NCBI RefSeq assembly: GCF_001613935.1
Contig: NZ_LQCI01000009.1
Coordinates: 26,819-90,818 of the forward strand
Origin: Amycolatopsis regifaucium
GTDB taxonomy: Bacteria > Actinomycetota > Actinomycetes > Mycobacteriales > Pseudonocardiaceae
Length of the DNA stretch: 64,000 nt
Direction: 5' to 3'
Position numbers and translations under genes: made by a program
Notes under the pieces: generated by a model
The model's database searches: none
The model's input: the letters and a program-made list of their open reading frames with translations, nothing else
Told to the model about the DNA's origin: nothing
Shown here: positions 24,939-34,086 of the stretch, one piece after another
Position numbering within the stretch: position 1 is the stretch's first letter
Layout: the number at the start of each line of letters is the position of its first letter

Positions 24939-25988
24939 ATGTCAACGGAACCTCGGATCACCATCAGCCGGATAGCCGCCGAAGCCGGCGTGTCCGTGCC
25001 GACCGTTTCCAAGGTCGTCAACGGTCACTCCGACGTCGCCGACGAAACCAGGGCGAGAGTGGAGGAATTGATCCGTAAATACGGCTATCGGCGCCGTGCC
25101 GACCAAAGATCACAGCGGTCACGTCTGCTGGAATTGATGTTCCACGAAATCGAAAGCACCTGGGCGCTGGAAATCATCCGTGGTGTGGAGAACGTCGCCC
25201 GCGAGAACGGGATGTCGGTCGTCCTCGCGGAATCTTCCGGCCGCCACACGCCCGCGCACGACTGGCTGGAAAGCGTGCTCACCCGCCGCCCGGTCGGCAT
25301 CGTCTCGGTCTGTTCCGACCTCACCGCCGGCCAGCTGGCGAAACTGCGCTCCCGTGACATCCCGCTGGTGGTGATCGACCCCGCCGGGCAACCCGGTCCG
25401 GAGACGCCTTCGGTCGGCACGACCAACCGGCAGGGCGGGCTGGCCGCCACCCGGCATCTGCTCGACCTCGGCCACCGGCGGATCGCGGTGATCGGTGGTC
25501 CGGACGGCGTCCTGTGCGGTCGCGCCAGGATCGACGGCTACCGCGCCGCGTTGGAGGCGGCCGGGCTGGCCTTCGATCCGGCTCTGGTGCGCCGCGGCGA
25601 CTTCCACCCGCGTTCCGGCTACCGGCAGCTGACCTCATTGCTCGCCCTGCCCGACCGGCCGACGGGCGTGTTCGCCGGCAGTGACCTGCAGGCGCTCGGC
25701 GTCTACGAGGCCGCACGTGACGCGGGCCTGCGCATCCCGCACGACCTGAGCGTCATCGGCTTCGACGATCTGCCGCTCGCCTGCTGGCTGACCCCGGAAC
25801 TGACCACGATCCGCCAGCCGTTGCGGCAGATGGCCGTCGCCGGAGCCCGGCTCGCCCTCTCGCTCGCCAGGGGCCGGGTACCGGAGAGCCACCGCATCGA
25901 ACTCGCCACCAGCCTCGTCGTCCGCGACAGCACCGCTCCGCCGGCCGGCCATGTGCCCAGCCGGAGGCGTTCGGGCGGCCCGAGGTAA
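24939..25988 (+). CDS. LacI-family regulator of xylan use
   Basis: A 349-residue LacI/GalR regulator. The N-terminal headpiece has ITISRIAAEAGVSVPTVSKV (helix-turn-helix at 7-26), followed by the hinge and a periplasmic-binding-type sensor domain. The ATG at 24939 has no clear ribosome site and lies close to a GATAAG-type -10, so a leaderless transcript is possible. The divergent xylanase is the obvious target. The last residues (about SRRRSGGPR) run into sequence that, on the opposite strand, belongs to a truncated GH115 gene. The normal end of the protein should lie near VVRDSTAPP, so the C-terminal tail is acquired. Confidence 0.85.
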   Translation: MSTEPRITISRIAAEAGVSVPTVSKVVNGHSDVADETRARVEELIRKYGYRRRADQRSQRSRLLELMFHEIESTWALEIIRGVENVARENGMSVVLAESSGRHTPAHDWLESVLTRRPVGIVSVCSDLTAGQLAKLRSRDIPLVVIDPAGQPGPETPSVGTTNRQGGLAATRHLLDLGHRRIAVIGGPDGVLCGRARIDGYRAALEAAGLAFDPALVRRGDFHPRSGYRQLTSLLALPDRPTGVFAGSDLQALGVYEAARDAGLRIPHDLSVIGFDDLPLACWLTPELTTIRQPLRQMAVAGARLALSLARGRVPESHRIELATSLVVRDSTAPPAGHVPSRRRSGGPR

Positions 25989-26433
25989 CGCCGTAGATGA
26001 CGCCGCGCTGGTCACTGCCGGTGAGGACGAGCCTGCCGTCGACGACCTGGCTGAGCGACGTCTCCCACTTCCCCGCGATCCCGGTGACGTCCAGCTTCCG
26101 CGCGGCCACGAGGTCGTCGACCGGCGGACTGTGCCCGAGCGTGCCGATCAGCACGACCGGGCCGGAAGCGGGGATCCGGTCGAACACCAGCTCCGGCCGG
26201 ATCCCGGTGACCCGCTCGATGTCGTCCCGGAGATCACCGGCCACGCGGCGGACTCCCGGTTTGTCACGGGAGCTCACCACCAGTGTCGCCGCCTTGCCCC
26301 GCGCGACCAGCGGGAATCCGCCCTTCTCCGGTGCCGCCTCGGCGACTTCCGGAGCGAAGGCGGTACCTGCGCCCAGCACGGCGAGCAGCCGCAGGAAATT
26401 CCTGCGGTGCAGGGGTTGCTCGTCGGACGTCAT
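25986..26433 (-). pseudogene. GH115 xylan alpha-glucuronidase, N-terminal remnant
   Basis: Only about the first 150 residues of a GH115 enzyme remain; family members are usually around 900-1000 residues. The start is intact: ATG at 26433 with AGGAGG six bases upstream, a Tat-like leader (RRNFLRLLAVLGAGTAFAPE) and the family N-domain ending KWETSLSQVV and GSDQRGVIYGV. Homology stops exactly where the LacI gene on the other strand ends, and the frame then runs on into meaningless Arg-rich sequence. The rest of the gene is absent from the window. It follows the ABC permease genes by 17 bp, so it was once the last gene of that operon. Loss of function is near certain. Confidence 0.8.
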
Positions 26434-26450
26434 CTTCGACCTCCTGGAAA

Positions 26451-27269
26451 CTAGCCCTTCACGGATCCGGTCAGTCCGCCGACGATGCGGCGTTCGGCGA
26501 GCACGAAGAACGCGAGTGCGGGGATCATCGACAGCGCGGTGAACGCGAGCACGCGCGCGGTGTCTTGCGAGTACTGGGATTGGAACGTCGCCACCCCGAG
26601 CGGCAGCGTGAAGTTCGCGGAGTCGTTGAATACCAGCAACGGCAGCAGATAGAAGTTCCAGCTGGTCACGAACGCGAGAACGGCGACGGTGGTCAGGGCG
26701 GGCGCGGACAGCGGCAGCAGGATCCGCCAGAAGAAGCCGAGCCTGCTCGCGCCGTCGAGTACGGCGGCGTCCTCGATCTCCCCGGGGATCGCCCGCATGA
26801 ACGGCCGCAGGATCACGATGGTCACCGGCAGCGAGAACGCCGCTTCGGGGATCGCCACGCCCCAGAAACTCTCCAGCATTCCCAGTTGGCGCAGCCACAG
26901 GTACAGCGGCAGGGTCGCCACTCCGAGCGGGAAGAGGAGGCCGAGGGTGAACAGCGTGTAGAGGCCCTCGCGGCCCTTGAAGTCGTACCGCGACAACGCG
27001 TACCCGGCCATCGAGCCCAGCACGACGGTCAACGTGGTCGCGATGACCGCGATCAGCGCGCTGTTGCCCAGGAAAGTCCAGAACGCCGACGAGCCGAGGA
27101 TCGCCGCGTAGTTGTCCCATACCCACGGATCCGGCAGGCCCGCGGGTGAGGCGTTGATCTGCGCGGTGGTGCGGAACCCGCCCAGTACCACGAACAGCAG
27201 CGGCACCACGGTGATCCCGAGGACGGCGATCGCGGCGACGTATCCGATCGGCGTCCCGGCGCGGCGCAT
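26451..27269 (-). CDS. Carbohydrate ABC importer permease (MalG type)
   Basis: A 272-residue inner-membrane permease with six helices. The EAA loop that docks the ATPase reads EIEDAAVLDGASRLGFFWRI at about 178-197. It belongs to the carbohydrate uptake CUT1 class. Its ATG shares one base with the stop of the preceding permease gene (TGATG at 27267-27271), so the pair is translationally coupled. No ATPase gene is present; CUT1 systems of actinomycetes commonly share a distant MsiK-type ATPase. Within a xylanase/GH3 locus it most likely imports xylo-oligosaccharides. Confidence 0.88.
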   Translation of the reverse strand: MRRAGTPIGYVAAIAVLGITVVPLLFVVLGGFRTTAQINASPAGLPDPWVWDNYAAILGSSAFWTFLGNSALIAVIATTLTVVLGSMAGYALSRYDFKGREGLYTLFTLGLLFPLGVATLPLYLWLRQLGMLESFWGVAIPEAAFSLPVTIVILRPFMRAIPGEIEDAAVLDGASRLGFFWRILLPLSAPALTTVAVLAFVTSWNFYLLPLLVFNDSANFTLPLGVATFQSQYSQDTARVLAFTALSMIPALAFFVLAERRIVGGLTGSVKG

Positions 27270-28234
27270 CAGCCCACCATCCTGGTCAGGGCGCCGTCGG
27301 TGTCGCGACGCAGGGCGAAACGCTGATACAACAACGCGAAGAGGAAACAGACCACGAACAGGATCACCGCGACGGCGCTGCCGAACCCGAACTCGTACCG
27401 TTTGAACCCGTGGTCGACCAGGTAGGTCGCCATGGTCGCCGACGAGTTGGCCGGACCGCCTAGAGTCATGATCCACACCAGGTCGAACAGCTGCAGTGAG
27501 CCGATCACCGACAGGAACACCCAGATCCGGATGGTGGGTCCGAGCAGCGGCAGCACCACATGCCGGGTGGTCTGCCAGGCCGATGCGCCGTCGAGCGCGG
27601 CCGCTTCCCGTATTTCGGCGGGCACGCCCTGGAGCCCGGCCAGCAACAGGATGATGCCGAAGCCGATGTACTTCCAGGTGATCACCGCGAACAGTGTGTA
27701 GAGGACGATCCCCGGGTCGGCGAGCCAGTGCTGGACCAGTCCGCCGAGGCCGATTCCGCGCAACGTCTGGTCCACGAAGCCGTTCGGCTGCAGCATCAGC
27801 AGCCAGATGACCGCGGTGATCGCCTCCGACAGCACGTACGGCGCGAACACGAGGGCGCGGAGGACGGCTCGGCCGCGTAGTTTGCGGTTGAGCAGCAGCG
27901 CGAGCGCGATGGACAGGGGCAGTTGGACCCCAATGGACAGGCCCGCGATGATCAGGTTGTGCCCAATGGCGCCCTGGAACACCGAGCCCGACAGGGCGTC
28001 GGTGTAGTTGTCGAGACCGACGAAGTCGTCGAGCGGACCGAAACCGTTCCACTCGTAGAGGCTGTAGAACACCGCGATCCCGATCGGGACCAGCACGAAC
28101 CCGACGAACAGCACGAGCGCTGGTCCGAGCAGGAACGCCAGTTCCAGCTTCCTGCGGGTTCCTGGTCGCCGCGTCCGGACCGCGGGTGCGGGCGGCCGCG
28201 CCGCCGCCCGCACCCGCGTGTCCGTCGCCGTCAC
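27269..28234 (-). CDS. Carbohydrate ABC importer permease (MalF type)
   Basis: A 321-residue permease with an N-terminal Arg-rich cytoplasmic tail and six membrane helices. The EAA loop is EIREAAALDGASAWQTTRHV at about 210-229. It pairs with the next permease to form the channel. The ATG at 28234 overlaps the stop of the binding-protein gene by 4 bases (ATGA), so the operon order is binding protein, this permease, second permease, GH115 remnant. Confidence 0.88.
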   Translation of the reverse strand: MTATDTRVRAAARPPAPAVRTRRPGTRRKLELAFLLGPALVLFVGFVLVPIGIAVFYSLYEWNGFGPLDDFVGLDNYTDALSGSVFQGAIGHNLIIAGLSIGVQLPLSIALALLLNRKLRGRAVLRALVFAPYVLSEAITAVIWLLMLQPNGFVDQTLRGIGLGGLVQHWLADPGIVLYTLFAVITWKYIGFGIILLLAGLQGVPAEIREAAALDGASAWQTTRHVVLPLLGPTIRIWVFLSVIGSLQLFDLVWIMTLGGPANSSATMATYLVDHGFKRYEFGFGSAVAVILFVVCFLFALLYQRFALRRDTDGALTRMVG

Positions 28235-29523
28235 TTGTCGCCCGCCGCGGCCTTGTTCACCGCGTCGACGATGCTTTCCGGGGTGCCCTGCCCGGCGAAG
28301 AAGTCCGCGACGGCGTCGTTGAGCGCGGCACCCACCGCGGTCGGGAACGCCTTGTCGAAGTACATCTGCAGGTACGGCGCCTTCTGCCCGTAGTCGAAGA
28401 CGGTCTTCAGCGACTCGGTCTTGAGGGACTTGGCCGCCGAAGCGGTCATCGGCAGTCCGGCGCCCTTCGCCGCGAGCTGGTTCTGCACCGGCTCACTGCC
28501 GAGGTACTGCAGGAAGTCCGCGCAGGCCTTGGCCGCGCGGGTGGTGCAGGAGAAACCGTCGCCGCCGCCGAGCACCGCGGCCGGATCACCGGCCCCGCCC
28601 GGGACCGATGGGAACGGGAACCAGCCCACCTTCGAGTCGAGGTCCTTGTCCTCGGTGAGCGAGGACATCGTGCCGGGCTCCCAGTCGCCCTGCAGTTCCA
28701 TCGCCGCCTTGCCGTTGGCCACCAGCCCCGCCGAGCTGCCGGCGCCCTGCTGGGCCGGCGTGCCGGTGAACCCGGGCTGGAACGGCTGCGTGGCCAGGAA
28801 CGCCTGGAGGTCGCGTCCGGCCTTGGTCCAGCACGGATCCTCGAGTTTCACCGCTTTGACCGACTGCTTCAGCGTGTCGGCCGAGCAGGCCCGCAGGGCG
28901 AAGTAGTTCCAGTAGAAGGCGTCCGGCCAGCGATCCTTGCCGCCGACCGCGATCGGCGTGATACCCGCCTGCTTGAGCTTGGCGACGGCGGCGTTGAGTT
29001 CGTCCATGGTGGACGGCGGCGCGGTCACCCCCGCTTGCGCGAAAAGGTCCTTGCGGTACCAAAAGCCGACGAAGTGCTGCTCCCACGGGATCCCGTACTG
29101 CTTGCCGTCGACCTGCCAGCTCTCGGCGAGTTTGCCCACCGAGCCGAGCCAGCCCTTCGCCGCGTCGGTCAGATCCGCGACCTTGCCCGAGGTGGCCTGT
29201 GAGGCCAGTTCACCGCCGCCCCAGGACTGGTAGACGTCCGGCGGCTCGTTCGACTGCAGGGCGAGCGGGACCTTGGTGGTGAACTCCTCGTTCTGCAGCG
29301 GCTGCCCCTTGATCGTCACCTCGGGATGGGCCTTCTGGTAGTCGGCGACGACCTGGGCCCAGATCGATTTGATCGGGTCGGTGGTGCCGTTGTGCCACCA
29401 GGTGAGGGTGACCGGCCCGCTGGGCTCGGCCGCGGTCTCGGTGCCCCCGGAGCAGCCGGCGATCGCGAGCGGGACGGCCGCCGCGAGCGCGGCGGCGGCG
29501 GGGATTCGGCGGTTCGAAAACAT
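28231..29523 (-). CDS. Sugar ABC transporter substrate-binding lipoprotein
   Basis: A 430-residue extracellular binding protein. The lipoprotein signal ends LAIAGC with Cys24 as the lipidated residue, followed by a flexible Gly/Thr/Glu linker. The mature part has the CUT1 family fold, starting VTLTWWHNG and with aromatic residues (WYRKDLF, WPDAFYWNYFALRA) that usually stack on sugars. It is the first gene of the importer operon and is divergent from the second LacI regulator. A dyad at 29620-29633 in the 133-bp gap is the candidate operator. The likely ligand is a xylo-oligosaccharide, by context. Confidence 0.88.
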   Translation of the reverse strand: MFSNRRIPAAAALAAAVPLAIAGCSGGTETAAEPSGPVTLTWWHNGTTDPIKSIWAQVVADYQKAHPEVTIKGQPLQNEEFTTKVPLALQSNEPPDVYQSWGGGELASQATSGKVADLTDAAKGWLGSVGKLAESWQVDGKQYGIPWEQHFVGFWYRKDLFAQAGVTAPPSTMDELNAAVAKLKQAGITPIAVGGKDRWPDAFYWNYFALRACSADTLKQSVKAVKLEDPCWTKAGRDLQAFLATQPFQPGFTGTPAQQGAGSSAGLVANGKAAMELQGDWEPGTMSSLTEDKDLDSKVGWFPFPSVPGGAGDPAAVLGGGDGFSCTTRAAKACADFLQYLGSEPVQNQLAAKGAGLPMTASAAKSLKTESLKTVFDYGQKAPYLQMYFDKAFPTAVGAALNDAVADFFAGQGTPESIVDAVNKAAAGDK

Positions 29524-29619
29524 GGTGAGTCCACTCCTGACGACTTCGGCCGAGTAGGACGGGGCGTGACTGCGCCCGGACTGGCGATGAGTTTGCGCGC
29601 ATCAAATTCCTATGTCAAT

Positions 29620-29633
29620 CGTTGTCGATAACG
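29620..29633. promoter_or_regulatory. LacI-type operator between importer and regulator
   Basis: CGTTGTCGATAACG pairs at 6 of 7 positions with a central CG, the usual geometry of LacI/GalR operators. It lies in the divergent gap between the importer operon and the LacI gene at 29657, so it may control both. Confidence 0.6.
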
Positions 29634-29656
29634 TTTTACATGGCTAGTCTGAGCAC

Positions 29657-30691
29657 ATGCAGCCCAGTTCGAGGGTCACGATCCGTGACGTCGCGGCTCG
29701 TGCCGGCGTCTCCGTGGCCACGGTGTCCAAAGTGATCAACGACCGCTACGGCGTCGCCGCCGCGACCCTGGCCAAGGTCCGCGCGGTGATCGACGAACTC
29801 GGTTACGAGGCGAGTCTGGTCGCCCAAAGCCTGCGCAACCACAAGACGAACGTGATCGGGATCCTGGTCGCCGATCTCGAACCGTTCTCCACCGAATTGC
29901 TCAAGGGCGCGGCGGACGCCATCCGGGGCACCGGCTACGAACTCGTCGTGTACTCGGCGGGCGGCCGCACCGGTGACCTGTCGGGCTGGGAAAAGCGTTA
30001 CCTGTCAAGACTTTCCGGTACGCTGGTCGACGGCGCGGTGCTGGTCACGCCGGTGGCCTCGCTGGAGGCTGTCCCGGGCACCCCGGTGGTGGCGGTCGAT
30101 CCGCACACCGGCCCGTCGACGGTGCCGACCATCGATTCCGACAACCTGCGCGGCGCGCAGCTGGCGACCCGGCATCTGCTGGATCTCGGCCACCGCCGCA
30201 TCGGTTTCCTCGCCGGGCGGCCGGATCTCGAATCGGCCGAACTGCGCAAGACCGGGTACCTGCGGGCGCTCACCGCGGCGGGCGTGCCGATCGACGAGGA
30301 CCTGATCCGGCTCGGCGCCTATGATCCGGAGATCTCCGCCCGGTCGGCGCGCGAACTGCTGACCAGCGAAAATCGGCCGACGGCGGTGTTCGCCGCCAAC
30401 GACATCTCGGCGATCGCGACCGTCGGAGCCGCCGCGGACCTCGGCTTCTCCGTGCCGGACGACCTGTCGGTGGTCGGCTTCGACAACGTCCCCGAGTCCG
30501 CCCTGTGCACCCCGCCACTGACCACAGTGGACCAGCCCATTCGCGAGATGGGCCATCGCGCCATCACTCTGCTGATCTCGCTGATCAGTGGGGAGCCCGA
30601 GGAACGAACCCACATCACCCTCTCCACCGGTCTGGTGGTGCGCCGCTCGACGCGCGCCCTCGACACTCAGACGAAGGACGGACGGCCTTGA
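29657..30691 (+). CDS. LacI-family regulator of the importer/GH3 locus
   Basis: A 344-residue LacI/GalR regulator. The headpiece VTIRDVAARAGVSVATVSKV is at 7-26, with the minor-groove hinge near LVAQSLRN, then the two-lobed sugar sensor domain. It resembles xylo-oligosaccharide or cellobiose repressors of actinomycetes (BxlR/CebR style), an assignment from context. Its stop overlaps the TTG start of the GH3 gene by 4 bases (TTGA at 30688-30691), so regulator and enzyme are made from one transcript. The importer operon is divergent across an operator-like dyad. Confidence 0.88.
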   Translation: MQPSSRVTIRDVAARAGVSVATVSKVINDRYGVAAATLAKVRAVIDELGYEASLVAQSLRNHKTNVIGILVADLEPFSTELLKGAADAIRGTGYELVVYSAGGRTGDLSGWEKRYLSRLSGTLVDGAVLVTPVASLEAVPGTPVVAVDPHTGPSTVPTIDSDNLRGAQLATRHLLDLGHRRIGFLAGRPDLESAELRKTGYLRALTAAGVPIDEDLIRLGAYDPEISARSARELLTSENRPTAVFAANDISAIATVGAAADLGFSVPDDLSVVGFDNVPESALCTPPLTTVDQPIREMGHRAITLLISLISGEPEERTHITLSTGLVVRRSTRALDTQTKDGRP

Positions 30692-32982
30692 CCACGCAGC
30701 CCAGCGCGTCACCCCGGCCATGGCACGACCCGACCGCGGATCCGGCGGACCGGGTCCGTGCGCTGCTGGACCGGATGACCTTGCGGGAGAAGCTCGCTCA
30801 GCTCTACGGCGTCTGGGTCGGCATCGACTCCGGTGGCGAGATGGCACCGCACCAGCACGACTTCGCCGAGGCGGCCCTGGACTGGGACGATCTCGTGCGG
30901 CACGGGATCGGTCAGCTGACCAGGGTGTACGGCACCCGGCCGGTCGATCCGGTGATCGGCGCGCGCAGCCTGGCCCGCACCCAGCGGGAGATCGTCGCGC
31001 GCGGCCGGTTCGGCATCCCGGCGCTGGTACACGAGGAGACGCTCACCGGTCTCGCCGCCTGGCAGGCCACGGTCTACCCCTCACCGCTGTGCTGGGGAGC
31101 GAGTTTCGACCCCGATCTCGTGTATCGCATGGGGGCACGGATCGGCGAAACGATGCGCCGTCTGGGCGTCCACCAAGGACTCGCCCCGGTCCTCGACGTC
31201 GCCCGTGACCTGCGCTGGGGACGGGTCGAGGAGACCATCGGCGAGGATCCGCATCTGGTCGGCACGATCGGCGCCGCTTATGCCGCCGGGCTCGAATCCG
31301 CCGGCGTGATCGCGACACTGAAGCATTTCGTCGGCTACTCGGCTTCACGCGCCGGTCGCAACCTCGCGCCGGTGTCGGTCGGGCCGAGGGAACTGGCCGA
31401 CGTCCTGCTGCCGCCGTTCGAGATGGCGCTGCGCGCGGGCGCCCGGTCGGTGATGAACGCCTACATCGACAACGACGGCGTCCCTTCCGCCGCGGACACC
31501 GCTTTGCTCACGGATCTGTTGCGCGACACCTACGGTTTCGAGGGAACCGTGGTCGCGGACTACTTCTCCGTGTCGTTCCTGTACAAGCTGCACGGTGTCG
31601 CGGCCGGTCGCGGTGAGGCCGCCGGGCAGGCGCTGACCGCCGGGATCGACGTGGAACTGCCCACTGTGGACTGTTACGGCGAGCCGTTGCTCGCCGCGGT
31701 GGAGCAGGGCGCGGTCGATGCCGCCGTCGTCGATCGCGCCCTGGAGCGGGTGTTGCGGCAGAAGTGCGAACTCGGCCTGCTGGACGAGGACTGGGCACCG
31801 GAGGTTCCGGACGAGGTCGAGCTCGATGATCCGGAATCCCGCGCGCTGGCGAGGGAAATCGCCGAACGTTCGATCGTGCTGCTGCGCAACGACGGCATCC
31901 TCCCGCTCTCCCCCGGCCGCCGGATCGCGGTGGTCGGCCCACGGGCGCACGAACCGGGCGCGATGCTCGGTTGCTACTCGTTCCCGATGCACGTCGGCGT
32001 GCACCATCCGGAGGTGCCGTTCGGGGTATCGGTTCCGACCGTGCTGGACGCGCTCGGTGAGGACCACGAAGTCACCTACGCTCTCGGCTGCCCGGTGCTC
32101 GGCGGCGAGGACGAGGACATCGCCGCCGCCGTCGCCGCGGCCAAGGAGGCTGAGCTCTGCGTCGCGGTGCTGGGCGATCACGCGGGCCTGTTCGGCGGCG
32201 GCACCTCGGGTGAGGGGTGTGACGCTTCGGACCTCAAGCTTCCCGGACGTCAGGAAGAGTTGCTCGAAGCCCTGCTCGGGACCGGGACGCCGGTGGTCTT
32301 GGTGCTCCTTTGCGGACGGCCGTACGAGCTTTCGCGGCAGGCCGACCGCCTCGCCGCGATCGTCTGCGGGTTCTATCCCGGCGAAGAGGGCGCGGTCGCG
32401 CTGGCGAGTGTCCTCAGTGGACGGATCAATCCGTCCGGCAGGCTCCCGGTCGGATTTCCCGGCGAGGAGGCGTCCCAGCCGTCGACCTACCTCACCGCGC
32501 CGCTCGGCCTGCGCAGTGAGGTCAGCACGGTCGACCCGACCCCGCTTTTTTCGTTCGGGCACGGGCTTTCTTACGCCGCCGTCGACTGGGACGACGTCGC
32601 GGTGTCGGATCCGGCGTGGCCGACCGATGGCCAGTGCCGGCTCCGGGTGACGCTGAGCAACGGAACCGACCGGGCCACGACCGAGGTCGTCCAGGTCTAC
32701 CTGCACGACCCGGTGGCGGAGGTCGCCCGGCCGGTCCAGCAGCTGATCGCGGCGAAGCGGGTCGATTTGGCCCCCGGCGCGACCGAGGTCGTCGAGATCG
32801 GGCTGCACGCCGATCTGACCTCCTACACCGGACGGGCGGGCAAGCGGATCGTCGAACCCGGTGACGTCGAACTGCGGGTCGGGACGTCGAGTGCGCGGAT
32901 CGTCGCGACCCTCCCCTGCACGTTGACCGGTCCGCGCCGCGAGGTCGGCTTCGACCGGGTTCTGGCACCGGATTTCGGATGA
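30688..32982 (+). CDS. Glycoside hydrolase family 3 (beta-xylosidase/glucosidase)
   Basis: A 764-residue GH3 enzyme with barrel domain, alpha/beta sandwich and C-terminal fibronectin-like domain (about 645-755). The nucleophile is Asp291 in VVADYFSV, and KHFVGYSASRAGRNLAPV is the substrate-site lysine-histidine motif. There is no signal peptide, so it works in the cytoplasm on imported oligosaccharides. The only start consistent with a full N terminus is TTG at 30688, which overlaps the LacI stop and has AAGGA nine bases upstream. In a xylan locus the most likely activity is beta-xylosidase, though glucosidase cannot be excluded. Confidence 0.88.
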   Translation: MTTQPSASPRPWHDPTADPADRVRALLDRMTLREKLAQLYGVWVGIDSGGEMAPHQHDFAEAALDWDDLVRHGIGQLTRVYGTRPVDPVIGARSLARTQREIVARGRFGIPALVHEETLTGLAAWQATVYPSPLCWGASFDPDLVYRMGARIGETMRRLGVHQGLAPVLDVARDLRWGRVEETIGEDPHLVGTIGAAYAAGLESAGVIATLKHFVGYSASRAGRNLAPVSVGPRELADVLLPPFEMALRAGARSVMNAYIDNDGVPSAADTALLTDLLRDTYGFEGTVVADYFSVSFLYKLHGVAAGRGEAAGQALTAGIDVELPTVDCYGEPLLAAVEQGAVDAAVVDRALERVLRQKCELGLLDEDWAPEVPDEVELDDPESRALAREIAERSIVLLRNDGILPLSPGRRIAVVGPRAHEPGAMLGCYSFPMHVGVHHPEVPFGVSVPTVLDALGEDHEVTYALGCPVLGGEDEDIAAAVAAAKEAELCVAVLGDHAGLFGGGTSGEGCDASDLKLPGRQEELLEALLGTGTPVVLVLLCGRPYELSRQADRLAAIVCGFYPGEEGAVALASVLSGRINPSGRLPVGFPGEEASQPSTYLTAPLGLRSEVSTVDPTPLFSFGHGLSYAAVDWDDVAVSDPAWPTDGQCRLRVTLSNGTDRATTEVVQVYLHDPVAEVARPVQQLIAAKRVDLAPGATEVVEIGLHADLTSYTGRAGKRIVEPGDVELRVGTSSARIVATLPCTLTGPRREVGFDRVLAPDFG

Positions 32983-33611
32983 GACGTAACTGGCTCGTCA
33001 GCCTGCTCGCGGTACTGGCGGTGGTGACCGCCGGCGCTCCGGCGTCCGGTCAGCAGTCCCCGGCGGCCGCGCGGCAGCGGCGCCGAGGTGTTCGGTCCGA
33101 AGAGGACGGAGGCGGTGGTCGTCGTCGGCGACTCGCTGACCGACGGCCGAGGGTCGAGAGTCGACCACCAACGGGAACGACCGATGGCCGGATCGGCTGG
33201 GCTGTCCGGGGTCGCCGTGCTGAACCAGGCCGCGTCAACGACATCGGCACCGCGGCCGCGACACCGGAAGCGCGACGGCAGGTGGCTGCCGACCTGATCG
33301 ACGTCTACGACCAGATCGTGGTCCGGGCTCAAGCGCACGGGATCCGCGTCCACGGCGCGACGTTGACCCCGTTCGGTGGCAACACCGGCTACGACGCCCC
33401 GGCTCGCGAAGCCACCCGGCAGACGGTCAACACCTGGATCCGCACGAGCGGCCGGTTCGACGCCGTGCTGGATTTCGACCGGGTCGCGCGCGATCCGCAG
33501 GTCCCGTCACGGCTGCTGCCCGCTTACGACGTCGGCGACCATCTGCATCTCAGCCCGGCCGGATACCGGGCGCTGGCAGACAGCGTCCCGGCGAGCGTGT
33601 TCAGGCGGTGA
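32979..33611 (+). pseudogene. Frameshifted secreted SGNH/GDSL esterase
   Basis: The start overlaps the GH3 stop (ATGA) and encodes a good signal peptide (NWLVSLLAVLAVVTAGAPAS). Coding homology then jumps between frames: the catalytic block VVVVGDSLTDGRGS is in the next frame (33088 on), STTNGNDRWPDRL is in the first frame again, VAVLNQAA returns to the second, and NDIGTAAATPEA through GDHLHLSPAGY is in the first. Sequence between the LNQAA and NDIGTAAA blocks is also missing. At least three indels are needed, so the gene is dead. The intact parent would be a secreted acetyl-esterase-like enzyme acting on decorated xylan or pectin. It converges on the rraA gene with an 11-bp overlap. Confidence 0.8.
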
Positions 33612-34086
33612 TCGCGGGGAGGATCACGACGCCGTCGTCGTCGGAGTAGAGCGTGTCGCCGGGAGTGAAGGTCACTCCCCCGAAGCCGACCGGCACGTCG
33701 ACGGCTCCGGCGCCCGCCTTGGAACTCTTGCGCGGGTTGGTACCGAGAGCCTTCACTCCGAGCGGGAGTTCGGCCAGTTCGGCGCTGTCGCGGACCGCGC
33801 CGTTGACGACCACACCCGCCCAGCCGTTCTCGACGGCGGATTTCGCGATCATGTCGCCGGTGAGCGCGCTGTGCAGGGAACCGCCGCCGTCGACCACCAG
33901 GACGCGGCCCTCGCCCGGAGTGGCGAGCAGCTTCTTGACCAGGCCGTTGTCCTCGTGACAGGAGACCGTCCGGATCGGGCCGGAGAACTTCCGGTGCCCG
34001 CCGAACTGGCGGAATTGGGTGTCGCAGACGCGCAGCCGGTCGCCGTGCTCGTCGACGAGGTCGGCGGTGGTGAAGGAATCGATCAC
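33601..34086 (-). CDS. rraA: RraA-family protein
   Basis: A 161-residue RraA/aldolase-fold protein, the usual length for the family. The metal/substrate motif is [14 protein letters not shown] near residues 95-108, with [20 protein letters not shown] before it. Members either modulate RNase E-type complexes or act as 4-hydroxy-4-methyl-2-oxoglutarate/oxaloacetate aldolases; sequence alone does not decide. The GTG at 34086 overlaps the TetR stop by 4 bases (GTGA), so it is co-expressed with that regulator. Confidence 0.85.
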   Translation of the reverse strand: MIDSFTTADLVDEHGDRLRVCDTQFRQFGGHRKFSGPIRTVSCHEDNGLVKKLLATPGEGRVLVVDGGGSLHSALTGDMIAKSAVENGWAGVVVNGAVRDSAELAELPLGVKALGTNPRKSSKAGAGAVDVPVGFGGVTFTPGDTLYSDDDGVVILPAITA

